Below are positions 41,079 through 49,579 of a stretch of 64,000 bases of DNA, one piece after another. Position numbers and translations under genes: made by a program. The notes beneath the pieces are model-generated. The model had not been told where the DNA came from. It saw only the letters and a list, made by a program, of their open reading frames with translations, and ran no database searches. Numbering within the stretch: the stretch's first letter is position 1; each line of letters starts with the position of its first letter. The DNA comes from Comamonadaceae bacterium (GTDB lineage: Bacteria > Pseudomonadota > Gammaproteobacteria > Burkholderiales > Burkholderiaceae_C), in NCBI GenBank assembly GCA_947456305.1, contig CANGPN010000007.1, positions 62,001-126,000 of the forward strand, given 5' to 3'.

Positions 41079-42308
41079 ATGGTGCTTCGCAAAACCGGTT
41101 TGGCTTTGTTATTGGGTGGTTTATTTTCTGTAACTGCGTTTGCGCAAAAAGGCGAAACAGTCAAAATTGCTTTTATCGATCCCATGTCTGGTTTGATGGC
41201 ACCTGTAGGCTCCAATCAACTGAAAACTTTGCAATACCTGACCGAGGAATACAACAAGAGCAACCCGGCTGGCGTCAAATTCGAAATCATCGGCATGGAC
41301 AACAAACTCAGTCCGGCTGAAAGCCTGAACCAGTTGAAATCTGCTCTGGACCAAGGCGTGCGCTACATCACCCAAGGCGATGGCTCTTCGGTGGCAGGTG
41401 CGTTGGTTGACGCGGTGAACAAACACAATGAACGCAATCCCGGCAAGGAGATCGTTTACCTCAATCACTCCGCTGTTGATCCCGACCTGACCAACAGCAA
41501 ATGCAGTTACTGGCATTTCCGCTTTGATGCAGACACCTCTATGAAGATGGAAGCCATGACCACGTTCATCAAAGATTTGCCGGACGTGAAAAAGATTTAC
41601 CTGTTGAATCAAAATTATGCCCACGGTCAGCAGGTGGCCAAATACGCCAAGGAAACGCTGGCACGCAAACGCCCAGATATACAAATCGTTGGCGAAGACC
41701 TGCACCCTTTGGCGCAAGTGCGCGACTTTGCGCCCTATATCGCCAAGATCAAGGCATCCGGTGCGGACTCCGTGATTACGGGTAACTGGGGCTCAGACTT
41801 GGCATTGCTGGTCAAGGCAGCTAACGAGGGCGGCTACACAGGCAAATTCTTTACTTATTACACCGGCGTCAGCGGTACACCGACAGCGCTGGGTCAAGGC
41901 GGTGCAGGGCGTGTATTTCAAGTCTCTTACGCGCACTACAACATGACCGGCCCCATGGCCAAATACCGCGACGGCTTCAAAGCAAAGTTCAACGACGATT
42001 TGTACACCTCATCCATGGTCAGTATTTTTGATGTGCTCACAGGCGCTATGGCCCAGGCTAAATCAACCGACCCGGTGAAAGTGGCTGCCGCTATGCACGG
42101 ATACAAATTCAAAGGTTTTAACGGCGACATGGAAATGCGCAAATATGACCACCAGCTGCAACAAACCTTGTTTATTTCAGTTTGGCAAAAGGCGGATAAA
42201 AAATACCCCTACAGCCCGGAGAACACCGGCATGACCCTGGCACCAGTGAAAACTTTCGAGCCTTATGTGTCGAGCACGCCGACCAGCTGTCAAATGAAAA
42301 TGCCTTGA
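41079..42308 (+). CDS. livK: Branched-chain amino acid-type ABC transporter, substrate-binding protein
   Basis: The 409-residue periplasmic binding protein has a signal peptide ending SVTAFA before QKGETVKIAFIDPMSG. Two lobes follow, with LYNQNYAHG-like text (LLNQNYAHGQQVAKYAKE) in the middle and GADSVITGNWGSDLALLVKAA typical of the family. The C-terminus ends in TSCQMKMP. Binding proteins of this family take up amino acids, amides, or aromatic and aliphatic acids; the neighbouring acyl-CoA genes point to an acid. The ATG at 41079 has TGGAGA (41068-41073) as ribosome site. A 64-base gap separates it from livH. Confidence 0.88.
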   Translation: MVLRKTGLALLLGGLFSVTAFAQKGETVKIAFIDPMSGLMAPVGSNQLKTLQYLTEEYNKSNPAGVKFEIIGMDNKLSPAESLNQLKSALDQGVRYITQGDGSSVAGALVDAVNKHNERNPGKEIVYLNHSAVDPDLTNSKCSYWHFRFDADTSMKMEAMTTFIKDLPDVKKIYLLNQNYAHGQQVAKYAKETLARKRPDIQIVGEDLHPLAQVRDFAPYIAKIKASGADSVITGNWGSDLALLVKAANEGGYTGKFFTYYTGVSGTPTALGQGGAGRVFQVSYAHYNMTGPMAKYRDGFKAKFNDDLYTSSMVSIFDVLTGAMAQAKSTDPVKVAAAMHGYKFKGFNGDMEMRKYDHQLQQTLFISVWQKADKKYPYSPENTGMTLAPVKTFEPYVSSTPTSCQMKMP

Positions 42309-42372
42309 TGTGACTCGTTTTTTGTGTTTTGACATGATTTGTAGCCTGGCCATGCCCTACGGTATCTGATTG

Positions 42373-43404
42373 ATGGAGTTTTTCTTTATCTCCACGCTCA
42401 ATGGCTTGAGCTACGGTCTGCTGCTGTTCATGCTCAGTTCAGGACTGACCTTGATATTCAGCATGATGGGCGTGCTTAATTTCGCGCACGCCAGTTTTTA
42501 CATGCTAGGCGCTTATTTCGGCTATACGCTGAGCGGCGTGACCGGCTTCTGGCCTGCATTGGTTCTGGCACCCGTTTTGACCGGGGCAGCCGGTGCGCTG
42601 TTTGAAAGCCAGGTGCTTCGCAAAGTACACAAAATGGGGCACGTGTCCGAACTGCTGGTCACCTTCGGTTTGTCTTATATCGTTCTTGAACTGGTGCAAT
42701 TGATTTGGGGCCGGGTGGCGGTGGAATTCAATCCGCCAGCGTTTTTACAAGGCCCGGTATTCACGCTGATCAACCATTCGCATCAAGGCTTGTCCCTGGT
42801 CAGTGGCGAAGCGGGCGCTATTTGCAATGCCGCCGCAGAGGGCGTGCGTGTGGTGTGTTCGCCGTTTCCCGCCACACGTGGTTTCGTCATGCTGACTGCC
42901 ATTTTGATGGTCGTCAGTCTGTGGTGGGTGCTGACACGCACCCGGGCCGGACTGATTATTCAAGCGGCACTGACACACCCGCAAACCGTTGAAACCCTGG
43001 GGCATAACGTGCCTCGTATTTTCATGCTGGTATTCGCCATGGGCACCGGTCTGGCAGGGCTGGCAGGTGTGATCGGCGGTTTCACCTTCATCACAGAACC
43101 GGCTATGGCGGCCACTGTCGGCTCAGTCGTGTTCGTCGTCGTGGTTGTCGGCGGCATGGGTTCGCTCAGCGGTGCATTTCTGGCCTCCTTGCTCATTGGC
43201 ATTGTGCAAACCTTTGCCGTTGCAGTGGACTATTCCTTATTGCAATTGCTCAAGGATGCCGGTTGGGCCATGTCGGCCGAATCTCAGAACAACACCATGC
43301 TGAAACTCTCGGTGTCGCAGGCGGCACCCATACTGCCTTATTTGTTTTTGGTGTTGATTTTGATATTCCGTCCGCGTGGATTGCTAGGTAAGCGGGAAAC
43401 CTGA
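42373..43404 (+). CDS. livH: Branched-chain amino acid-type ABC transporter permease LivH
   Basis: The 343-residue protein is a membrane permease with eight or more hydrophobic segments, for example LNGLSYGLLLFMLSSGLTLIFSMMGVLNFAHASFYMLGAYFGY in pieces, the typical LivH start. The conserved cytoplasmic loop RTRAGLIIQAALTHPQTVETLGHN contacts the ATPases. GLAGLAGVIGGF and VVGGMGSLSGAFLASLLIGIVQ near the C-terminus are also family marks. A loop with CNAAAEGVRVVCSP (two Cys, about residues 150-165) is an insert I do not know from typical LivH. The ATG at 42373 is preferred over the TTG at 42370. livM starts one base after the stop. Confidence 0.92.
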   Translation: MEFFFISTLNGLSYGLLLFMLSSGLTLIFSMMGVLNFAHASFYMLGAYFGYTLSGVTGFWPALVLAPVLTGAAGALFESQVLRKVHKMGHVSELLVTFGLSYIVLELVQLIWGRVAVEFNPPAFLQGPVFTLINHSHQGLSLVSGEAGAICNAAAEGVRVVCSPFPATRGFVMLTAILMVVSLWWVLTRTRAGLIIQAALTHPQTVETLGHNVPRIFMLVFAMGTGLAGLAGVIGGFTFITEPAMAATVGSVVFVVVVVGGMGSLSGAFLASLLIGIVQTFAVAVDYSLLQLLKDAGWAMSAESQNNTMLKLSVSQAAPILPYLFLVLILIFRPRGLLGKRET

Positions 43405-43405
43405 G

Positions 43406-44689
43406 ATGCCAAACCGCAGCACAACCGATTCTTCACTGCAACTGTCTGTATGGCTGGGCTTTGCCTTGATTTTGCTGCTGGCACCCTGGGTGTTCACCAG
43501 CAATTTGTCCATGACCATGTTGTCGCAAATGGGGATAGCCATCATCGCTTGCCTGTCTTACAACCTGTTGCTGGGGCAGGGTGGCATGCTGAGTTTCGGT
43601 CACGCGGTTTACAGCGGCATGGGAAGCTACTTCACCATCCACGCATTGAATGCCGTTGGCCAAGGGGGGGTGCATTTACCAGTCACTCTCTTGCCTTTGA
43701 TTGGCGGTATGGCTGGTATGGCATTTGCCGTGTTGCTGGGATTTGTCACCACCCGCAAATCCGGCACGGCTTTTTCCATGATTACCTTGGGCATGGCCGA
43801 ATTGGTGTTTGCCATGTCCTTGATGTTTGCCGAGTTTTTCGGCGGCGAGGCCGGCGTATCTGCCAACCGGGTGGCAGGCGATGCTTTCATGGGTATCAAT
43901 TACGGGCCGCAGCGCCAAGTCTACTATTTGATTGCGGCTTACACCTTTGTGTCAGTGGGTTTGTTGTATGCCTTGACACAAACACCGCTGGGACGGATTT
44001 TGAACGCGGTGCGCGACAACCCGGAGCGCGTCGAGTTCATTGGATACAACACGCAGCAAGTGCGCTACCGAGCTTTCATCATCGCCGGATTTTTTGCTGG
44101 CATCGCCGGTGGACTCGGCGCATTGAATTTTGAAATCGTCACCGCCGAAGTGGTCGGCCCGGCGCGCTCCGGTGCGTATTTGTTGTTCACTTTCTTAGGC
44201 GGTGCAACCTTCTTTTTCGGACCTGTTCTGGGCGGTATTCTGATGGTGCTGGCTTTTGTGTTGTTGTCTGAATTGACCAAGGCCTGGTTGTTGTACCTGG
44301 GTATGATTTTTCTTTTCATGGTGGTGTATGCACCTGGCGGTTTTGCGGGACTCATCATGATGAATCTTCGTGTCATACAAGCCGGCGCTTTCACACGTTT
44401 GCGTAGTTTGTATGCCGGGCTTGGTGCTTCGGCGTTGTTGATGCTGGCTGGTGCCAGTTCATTGATAGAGATGATTTACCACCGCCAATTGAACGAAGCC
44501 TTAGGGTCTGTGTTGAATTTTGCAGGCATGGCCTTGGATACGCATGCCCCGCTCACCTGGATTGTTGCTGCGGTTGTGTTGCTGACTGGCGCAGGGGCAT
44601 TTGAATGGTTACGGAAGCGTTTCGTGTACGAATGGGATTTGATTCAAACCGAACTGGCACAACAACAAGCGCGCGAGGAGTCTGCATGA
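43406..44689 (+). CDS. livM: Branched-chain amino acid-type ABC transporter permease LivM
   Basis: The 427-residue membrane protein is the partner permease. The start of the LivM core is GIAIIACLSYNLLLGQGGMLSFGHAVYSGMGSY, in pieces, and the ATPase-contact loop is TPLGRILNAVRDNPERVEFIGYN. About ten hydrophobic segments are present. After the normal LivM end (near residue 320, VVYAPGGFAGLI) there are about 100 extra residues with two more hydrophobic stretches (GLGASALLMLAGASSLIEMI and PLTWIVAAVVLLTGAGAFEWL), so the protein is longer than standard LivM. The stop overlaps the livG start. Confidence 0.92.
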   Translation: MPNRSTTDSSLQLSVWLGFALILLLAPWVFTSNLSMTMLSQMGIAIIACLSYNLLLGQGGMLSFGHAVYSGMGSYFTIHALNAVGQGGVHLPVTLLPLIGGMAGMAFAVLLGFVTTRKSGTAFSMITLGMAELVFAMSLMFAEFFGGEAGVSANRVAGDAFMGINYGPQRQVYYLIAAYTFVSVGLLYALTQTPLGRILNAVRDNPERVEFIGYNTQQVRYRAFIIAGFFAGIAGGLGALNFEIVTAEVVGPARSGAYLLFTFLGGATFFFGPVLGGILMVLAFVLLSELTKAWLLYLGMIFLFMVVYAPGGFAGLIMMNLRVIQAGAFTRLRSLYAGLGASALLMLAGASSLIEMIYHRQLNEALGSVLNFAGMALDTHAPLTWIVAAVVLLTGAGAFEWLRKRFVYEWDLIQTELAQQQAREESA

Positions 44690-45450
44690 GCCCTATGCAT
44701 TCCCTGGTATTGCGCGATGTGCGCAAGCAGTTCGGTAAAACCGAAATCATTCGCGGTGTCAACCTGGAGGTGGCCGCCGGTGAATGCGTTGCGATCATCG
44801 GCCCCAATGGGGCAGGCAAATCCACTTTATTCAATCTGATCAGCGGCCGCTTTGCCCCTAGCAGCGGTTCCATCCATTTGCATGGGCAACGCATAGACGG
44901 ATCGAAACCTTTTGAGATCAACCGCCAGGGTTTGTCGCGCAGTTTTCAGATCACCAATATTTTTCCCAAGCTCAGCGTGTTTGAAAACCTGCGCTGCTCG
45001 GTGCTTTGGAGCCTGGGGCACCGCTACAGTTTTTGGTCGTTTCTCAGTCGACTGAAAGATGCCAACGATTTGGCTAATGAATGGATGCAGCGCATCAATC
45101 TGACGCACAAAAGCCAAGTGTTGGCCATGAACCTCACCTATGCGGAACAACGTGCGTTGGAAATCGGTATCACCATGGCTGGAGGCGCTGACGTGGTTTT
45201 GCTGGATGAACCCACGGCCGGCATGAGCTCCAGTGAAACCGAACGATTCATCGAATTGATCAAAACGGTCACCAAAGGCAAAACCTTGCTCACAGTTGAA
45301 CACGACATGGGTGTGGTGTTCGGACTGGCAGACAAAATCGCAGTGCTGGTGTATGGCGAAATCATCGCCTATGACACGCCGCATAACATTCGCTCCAATG
45401 CGCTGGTGCAAGAGGCCTACCTCGGCAGCCAAGAAGAACAAGGCCACTGA
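44686..45450 (+). CDS. livG: Branched-chain amino acid-type ABC transporter ATPase LivG
   Basis: The 254-residue ATPase powers the LivHM permease. The start at 44686, with GAGGAG before it, gives MSPMHSLVLRDVRKQFG; the frame is open upstream only within livM. Walker A is IIGPNGAGKST. The Q-loop region is NRQGLSRSFQITNIFPKLSVFENL. The signature is degenerate: MNLTYAEQRALEIGITMA, the form common in LivG. Walker B is VVLLDEPTAGMS and the H-loop is TVEHDMGVVF. It overlaps livM by four bases and is two bases from livF. Confidence 0.95.
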   Translation: MSPMHSLVLRDVRKQFGKTEIIRGVNLEVAAGECVAIIGPNGAGKSTLFNLISGRFAPSSGSIHLHGQRIDGSKPFEINRQGLSRSFQITNIFPKLSVFENLRCSVLWSLGHRYSFWSFLSRLKDANDLANEWMQRINLTHKSQVLAMNLTYAEQRALEIGITMAGGADVVLLDEPTAGMSSSETERFIELIKTVTKGKTLLTVEHDMGVVFGLADKIAVLVYGEIIAYDTPHNIRSNALVQEAYLGSQEEQGH

Positions 45451-45452
45451 CC

Positions 45453-46148
45453 ATGTTGCAGATAGACCAGCTTCACGCCTACTACGGCAAAAGCCATGTG
45501 CTGCAAGGCGTCAGTTTCAAGGTCGGGCAAGGCGAAATCGTGGCCTTGCTCGGGCGTAACGGTTCAGGACGTTCCACTACTGCCAAAGCCATCATGGGCC
45601 TAGTCGATTGCGAGGGAGACATGCGGTTCAAAGGTCAAAGTCTGCTGCACCGTAAACCTTTTGATATTGCTCATATGGGTCTGGGCTACGTGCCTGAAAA
45701 CCGCGATATTTTTCCCAAACTGACCGTGCATCAGAATTTATTGTTAGGCTTGAAAGGTGACAAACCCGCCGGGCGCTGGCATTTTGACGACATGTACCAG
45801 TTGTTTCCGCGTTTGCGTGAACGCCAACACACTGAAGCCGGCGTGCTCTCCGGCGGTGAGCAGCAAATGCTGACTTTGTGTCGCACACTCATGGGTGACC
45901 CTGAACTCATCATCATTGATGAGCCAACTGAAGGCTTGGCCCCCAAAATTGTTGAACTGGTAGGGCAGTTTTTGCGCGAACTTCGCACCCGCGGTGTGTC
46001 TGTGCTGTTGATTGAACAAAAGCTCACCATCGCCATGCAAATCTCAGACCGGGCATTGGTGATGGGGCACGGCACCATTGTTTTTGACGGCACACCGGCG
46101 CATTTGCGCGAGGACGCAGGCATTCGCAAAGAGTGGCTGGAAGTTTGA
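45453..46148 (+). CDS. livF: Branched-chain amino acid-type ABC transporter ATPase LivF
   Basis: The 231-residue second ATPase has the LivF start LQIDQLHAYYGKSHVLQGVSF. Its Walker A is LLGRNGSGRST, in which the invariant Lys of GKST is replaced by Arg. GNGAGKTT or GRNGAGKTT is usual, and some Liv-like LivF proteins have GRST, so the change may be a subfamily trait. GYVPENRDIFPKLTVHQNL, signature LSGGEQQMLTLCRTLMG, Walker B LIIIDEPTEGLAP and H-loop LIEQKLTIAM follow. It ends the transporter operon; a 78-base gap with a promoter-like region precedes the next gene. Confidence 0.94.
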   Translation: MLQIDQLHAYYGKSHVLQGVSFKVGQGEIVALLGRNGSGRSTTAKAIMGLVDCEGDMRFKGQSLLHRKPFDIAHMGLGYVPENRDIFPKLTVHQNLLLGLKGDKPAGRWHFDDMYQLFPRLRERQHTEAGVLSGGEQQMLTLCRTLMGDPELIIIDEPTEGLAPKIVELVGQFLRELRTRGVSVLLIEQKLTIAMQISDRALVMGHGTIVFDGTPAHLREDAGIRKEWLEV

Positions 46149-46175
46149 ACAGCGCGGCCTGGCGAGCGTCTACAA

Positions 46176-46205
46176 TTGTCTTAAAAAGAACGACCGTTCT
46201 ATTTT
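46176..46205 (+). promoter_or_regulatory. Promoter with inverted-repeat operator upstream of the beta-oxidation genes
   Basis: TTGTCT (46176-46181) and TATTTT (46200-46205) form a plausible sigma-70 promoter with an 18-base spacer. The inverted repeat AGAACG-AC-CGTTCT (46187-46200) fills the spacer and touches the -10 box. A repressor bound here would block RNA polymerase. Sites of the GAACGNNCGTTC kind are common for TetR-family regulators of fatty acid genes, but no such gene is in the window. AAGGA at 46214-46218 is the ribosome site of the next gene. Confidence 0.6.
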
Positions 46206-46226
46206 GTTTTCTGAAGGACATTCCCC

Positions 46227-48329
46227 ATGAGTGCTGATTACGCTGTCCACGGCAACGTCGCTGTGATTACGATGAACAACCCGCCGGTCAATGGTTTGGG
46301 TTTGTCTACACGCCAGGCAATTGTGCAAGGCTTGAGCCAGGCGCAGGCTGATGATGCTGTGACCTCGGTGGTCATCACGGGTGCCGGCAAAGCATTTTCC
46401 GGCGGAGCAGACATCAAAGAATTCGGCACACCTAAAGCCACCCAAGAGCCACATTTGCTGAGCGTCATTCACGCGATTGAAAACTCGACCAAACCAGTAG
46501 TTGCTGCGATTCATTCCGTGGCTATGGGCGGTGGTTTGGAACTCGCTTTGGGTTGTCATTACCGTGTGTGCGCTCCTGGCGCAGATATCGCCTTGCCAGA
46601 AGTCAAACTCGGTTTGATTCCCGGCGCAGGCGGCACTCAACGCTTACCGCGTGTGATCGGTGTCGAAGCGGCGTTGAATATGATCGTCAGCGGCGAACCG
46701 GTGAAAAGTGAGATGCTGGCCAAATTGCCGGGTCAAGCTTTGTTTGATCTGCTGAGCGAGTCCAAAGACAGCTTGTTACAGGAAGCGATTTCTTTTGCGC
46801 AGTCCGTGGCCGGCAAGTCACCGCTGCCTTTGATTCGAAATTTGCCATGCAAACACCCGAGTGCAGATGCGTTTTTCAAGTTCAGCGTGAACATGGTCAA
46901 TGGTATGACCAAAGGTAAGTACCCCGCACCTTTGAAATGTATTGAAGCCGTACAAAACGCTACCCGTATGAAGTTTGATCAAGGCATGACAGCCGAGCGC
47001 GAAATCTTCACCAACCTGATGTGGACGCCCGAGTGCCGCGCTTTACGCCATATGTTTGTGGCGCAACGTGCTGCCTCCAAAATTGATGATGTGCCTGCCG
47101 ATACAGCACAGCGTGAGATCAAGTCTGTGGCTGTCATTGGCGCCGGCACCATGGGCGGTGGCATCAGCATGAATTTTTTGAACGCAGGCATTCCCGTCAA
47201 AATACTGGAAATGAAGCAGGAAGCGCTGGACAAAGGCGTGGCTGTTCTTCGCGGTAATTACGAAGCGCAAGTCAAAAAAGGCAAACTCAAAGAAGACAAA
47301 TTCAAGCAGCGCATGGATTTGCTCAGCACCACCTTGAACTATGACGATTTGAAAGATGCTGATCTGGTGATTGAGGCTGTGTTTGAAGAAATCGGTGTCA
47401 AAGAACAGGTGTTCAAAAAACTCGATGAAGTGATGAAACCCGGTGCCATATTGGCCTCCAACACATCCACCTTAGATGTGAATGCGATTGCCCATTTCAC
47501 ACAGCGTCCGCAAGACGTGGTCGGCTTGCATTTCTTCAGCCCGGCCAACGTCATGAAATTGCTGGAAGTCGTGCGCGGCGCAGACACTGGCAAAGACGTG
47601 ATGGCCACCGTCATGTCAGTAGCCAAAAAAATCAAAAAAACCGCTGTGGTTTCTGGCGTGTGCGACGGCTTCATCGGCAACCGCATGATCGAGCAATACA
47701 GCCGCCAAGCTGGCTTTCTCATTGAAGAAGGCTGCACACCGCAACAGGTTGACAAAGCCATAGAGAAATTCGGATTCGCCATGGGCCCGTTCCGCATGGG
47801 TGACTTGGCGGGCAACGACATAGGCTGGGCCATTCGCAAACGCCGCTATGTGGAAAAGCCAGACATGAAATACAGCAAAACTGCCGACTTGCTGTGCGAA
47901 ATGGGACGATTCGGTCAGAAGGCAGGCAAGGGCTGGTACGACTACCTGCCCGGCAAACGCGATGCGATTGCCAGCAAGGAAGTCGAAGACATGATTGCAA
48001 ACCACCGCACAACGCTTGGCATGACTGCCCGCAAAATCGGCCACGATGAAATCGTGCAACGCCTGGTATTTTCATTGGTTAACGAAGCTGCACATATTCT
48101 GGAAGAAGGCATTGCAGCGCGTGCCAGCGACATCGATATGGTGTACGTCACCGGCTATGGCTTCCCTGTGTACCGTGGCGGACCCATGATGTATGCCGAT
48201 CAATTCGGCTTATTCAATATGGTTCAAGCCATGCACCGCTTTGCACGTAACCCGCACGACGACGCCACATTCTGGCAACCGGCACCGCTGCTGGCCCGCT
48301 TGGTCGCCGAAGGTAAAAATTTCAACTAA
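46227..48329 (+). CDS. Bifunctional enoyl-CoA hydratase / 3-hydroxyacyl-CoA dehydrogenase
   Basis: The 700-residue protein joins two beta-oxidation steps. The crotonase domain (residues 1-200) has the oxyanion-hole segments GKAFSGGADIKEFG and VAMGGGLELALGCHYRV and the catalytic-Glu region LPEVKLGLIPGAGGTQRLP. The NAD domain starts near residue 295 with VAVIGAGTMGGGISMNF. The catalytic His is in VVGLHFFSPANVMKLLEVV, followed by GFIGNRM. Two C-terminal dehydrogenase domains end the chain. The organisation is that of the peroxisomal-type multifunctional enzyme, FadJ-like, without a thiolase domain. The thiolase gene follows after nine bases. The start has a good AAGGA site. Confidence 0.94.
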   Translation: MSADYAVHGNVAVITMNNPPVNGLGLSTRQAIVQGLSQAQADDAVTSVVITGAGKAFSGGADIKEFGTPKATQEPHLLSVIHAIENSTKPVVAAIHSVAMGGGLELALGCHYRVCAPGADIALPEVKLGLIPGAGGTQRLPRVIGVEAALNMIVSGEPVKSEMLAKLPGQALFDLLSESKDSLLQEAISFAQSVAGKSPLPLIRNLPCKHPSADAFFKFSVNMVNGMTKGKYPAPLKCIEAVQNATRMKFDQGMTAEREIFTNLMWTPECRALRHMFVAQRAASKIDDVPADTAQREIKSVAVIGAGTMGGGISMNFLNAGIPVKILEMKQEALDKGVAVLRGNYEAQVKKGKLKEDKFKQRMDLLSTTLNYDDLKDADLVIEAVFEEIGVKEQVFKKLDEVMKPGAILASNTSTLDVNAIAHFTQRPQDVVGLHFFSPANVMKLLEVVRGADTGKDVMATVMSVAKKIKKTAVVSGVCDGFIGNRMIEQYSRQAGFLIEEGCTPQQVDKAIEKFGFAMGPFRMGDLAGNDIGWAIRKRRYVEKPDMKYSKTADLLCEMGRFGQKAGKGWYDYLPGKRDAIASKEVEDMIANHRTTLGMTARKIGHDEIVQRLVFSLVNEAAHILEEGIAARASDIDMVYVTGYGFPVYRGGPMMYADQFGLFNMVQAMHRFARNPHDDATFWQPAPLLARLVAEGKNFN

Positions 48330-48338
48330 GGACACACC

Positions 48339-49514
48339 ATGACTAACGCCGTCATTGTTTCAACTGCACGCACGCCGCTGGCTAAAAGCTGGAGAGGCGC
48401 ATTCAATATGACCCATGGCGCCACGCTAGGCGGCCACGCGGTCAAGCACGCGATTGCCCGCGCTGGCATTGAAGCCGCTGAAGTTGAAGACGTCATCATC
48501 GGCTGCGCCAACCCTGAAGGTGCCACCGGAGCCAACATCGCGCGTCAAATCGCTTTGATGGCCGATTGCCCCATCAGCGTCAGCGGCCTGACCGTCAACC
48601 GCTTTTGTTCATCGGGTCTGCAAACCATTGCATTGGCTTCCCAACGCGTGATCGCCGGAGAAGGCGACGTGTTTGTCGCCGGTGGTGTGGAAAGCATTTC
48701 TTGTGTGCAACAGGAAATGAACCAGCACATGTTGTCCGACCCTGCTTTAATGAAGAAAAAGCCCGAGATTTACTGGAACATGCTGCAAACCGCAGAACAA
48801 GTCGCCAAGCGCTACAACATCGGTCGTGATCGCATGGACGAATATGGTGCAGCCAGCCAGCAAAAAGCGTGTGCAGCCCAAGCTGCAGGCAAGTTCAATG
48901 ACGAGATCGCAGCCATTACCGTTCAAGCCGGTGTGGTCGACAAAATCATGGGCATGATGACCAAAGAAGTCACGGTCAGCGTGGACGAAGGTTTGCGCGA
49001 AGGCACGACGGTGGAAAGCATTTCGGGCATCAAACCTGCTGTTCCGGGTGGCGTGATCGCTGCGGGCAATGCCTCTCAGTTTTCGGATGGCGCAGGCGCT
49101 TGCGTAGTGACCAGCGAAGAATATGCAGCCAAGCACAACCTCAAACCACTGGGTCGTTTCCTGGGTTTTGCTGTCGCGGGTTGCGAACCTGATGAAATGG
49201 GTATCGGTCCGGTCTACGCTATTCCCAAAGTCTTAAAGCGTTTAGGTCTCACCATTTCAGACATCGATTTGTGGGAATTGAATGAAGCGTTTGCCGTGCA
49301 AGTGCTTTACTGCCGAGACAAACTCGGCATTCCACCCGAGTTGCTGAATGTGAACGGCGGTGCAATTGCTGTCGGTCACCCCTACGGTGTCAGCGGTCAA
49401 CGCTTGACTGGACACGCCTTGATTGAAGGCAAACGCCGTGGCGCCAAGCGCGTTTGCGTCACCATGTGCATTGGCGGCGGCATGGGAGCTGCCGGTATAT
49501 TTGAAGTGCTGTGA
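48339..49514 (+). CDS. Acetyl-CoA C-acyltransferase (thiolase)
   Basis: The 391-residue thiolase cleaves 3-ketoacyl-CoA to acetyl-CoA and a shorter acyl-CoA. The nucleophilic Cys is in [14 protein letters not shown] near residue 89. The His is in [20 protein letters not shown] and the second Cys in [23 protein letters not shown] at 48328-48332, overlapping the stop of the upstream gene, is its ribosome site. It pairs with the preceding hydratase/dehydrogenase as a FadB/FadA-like unit. A terminator follows. Confidence 0.95.
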   Translation: MTNAVIVSTARTPLAKSWRGAFNMTHGATLGGHAVKHAIARAGIEAAEVEDVIIGCANPEGATGANIARQIALMADCPISVSGLTVNRFCSSGLQTIALASQRVIAGEGDVFVAGGVESISCVQQEMNQHMLSDPALMKKKPEIYWNMLQTAEQVAKRYNIGRDRMDEYGAASQQKACAAQAAGKFNDEIAAITVQAGVVDKIMGMMTKEVTVSVDEGLREGTTVESISGIKPAVPGGVIAAGNASQFSDGAGACVVTSEEYAAKHNLKPLGRFLGFAVAGCEPDEMGIGPVYAIPKVLKRLGLTISDIDLWELNEAFAVQVLYCRDKLGIPPELLNVNGGAIAVGHPYGVSGQRLTGHALIEGKRRGAKRVCVTMCIGGGMGAAGIFEVL

Positions 49515-49537
49515 GCGCTGACAGTCATCCATAAGAC

Positions 49538-49568
49538 AACCCGTCCTGAGCGACGGGTTTTTTCTTTT
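49538..49568 (+). terminator. Intrinsic terminator after the thiolase gene
   Basis: The stem AACCCGTC / GACGGGTT with loop CTGAGC (49546-49551) is followed by TTTTTTCTTTT. It ends the two-gene unit that starts at 46227. The next gene starts only 12 bases later, so it needs read-through or its own promoter within the terminator or upstream. Confidence 0.9.
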
Positions 49569-49579
49569 AAAGTTAAGCC

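Noticed and set aside
43450-44133. A 227-codon open frame overlapping livM in another plus-strand frame
   Set aside because: livM has all its expected helices and loop motif; the alternative product is Arg/His-rich and without a ribosome site.
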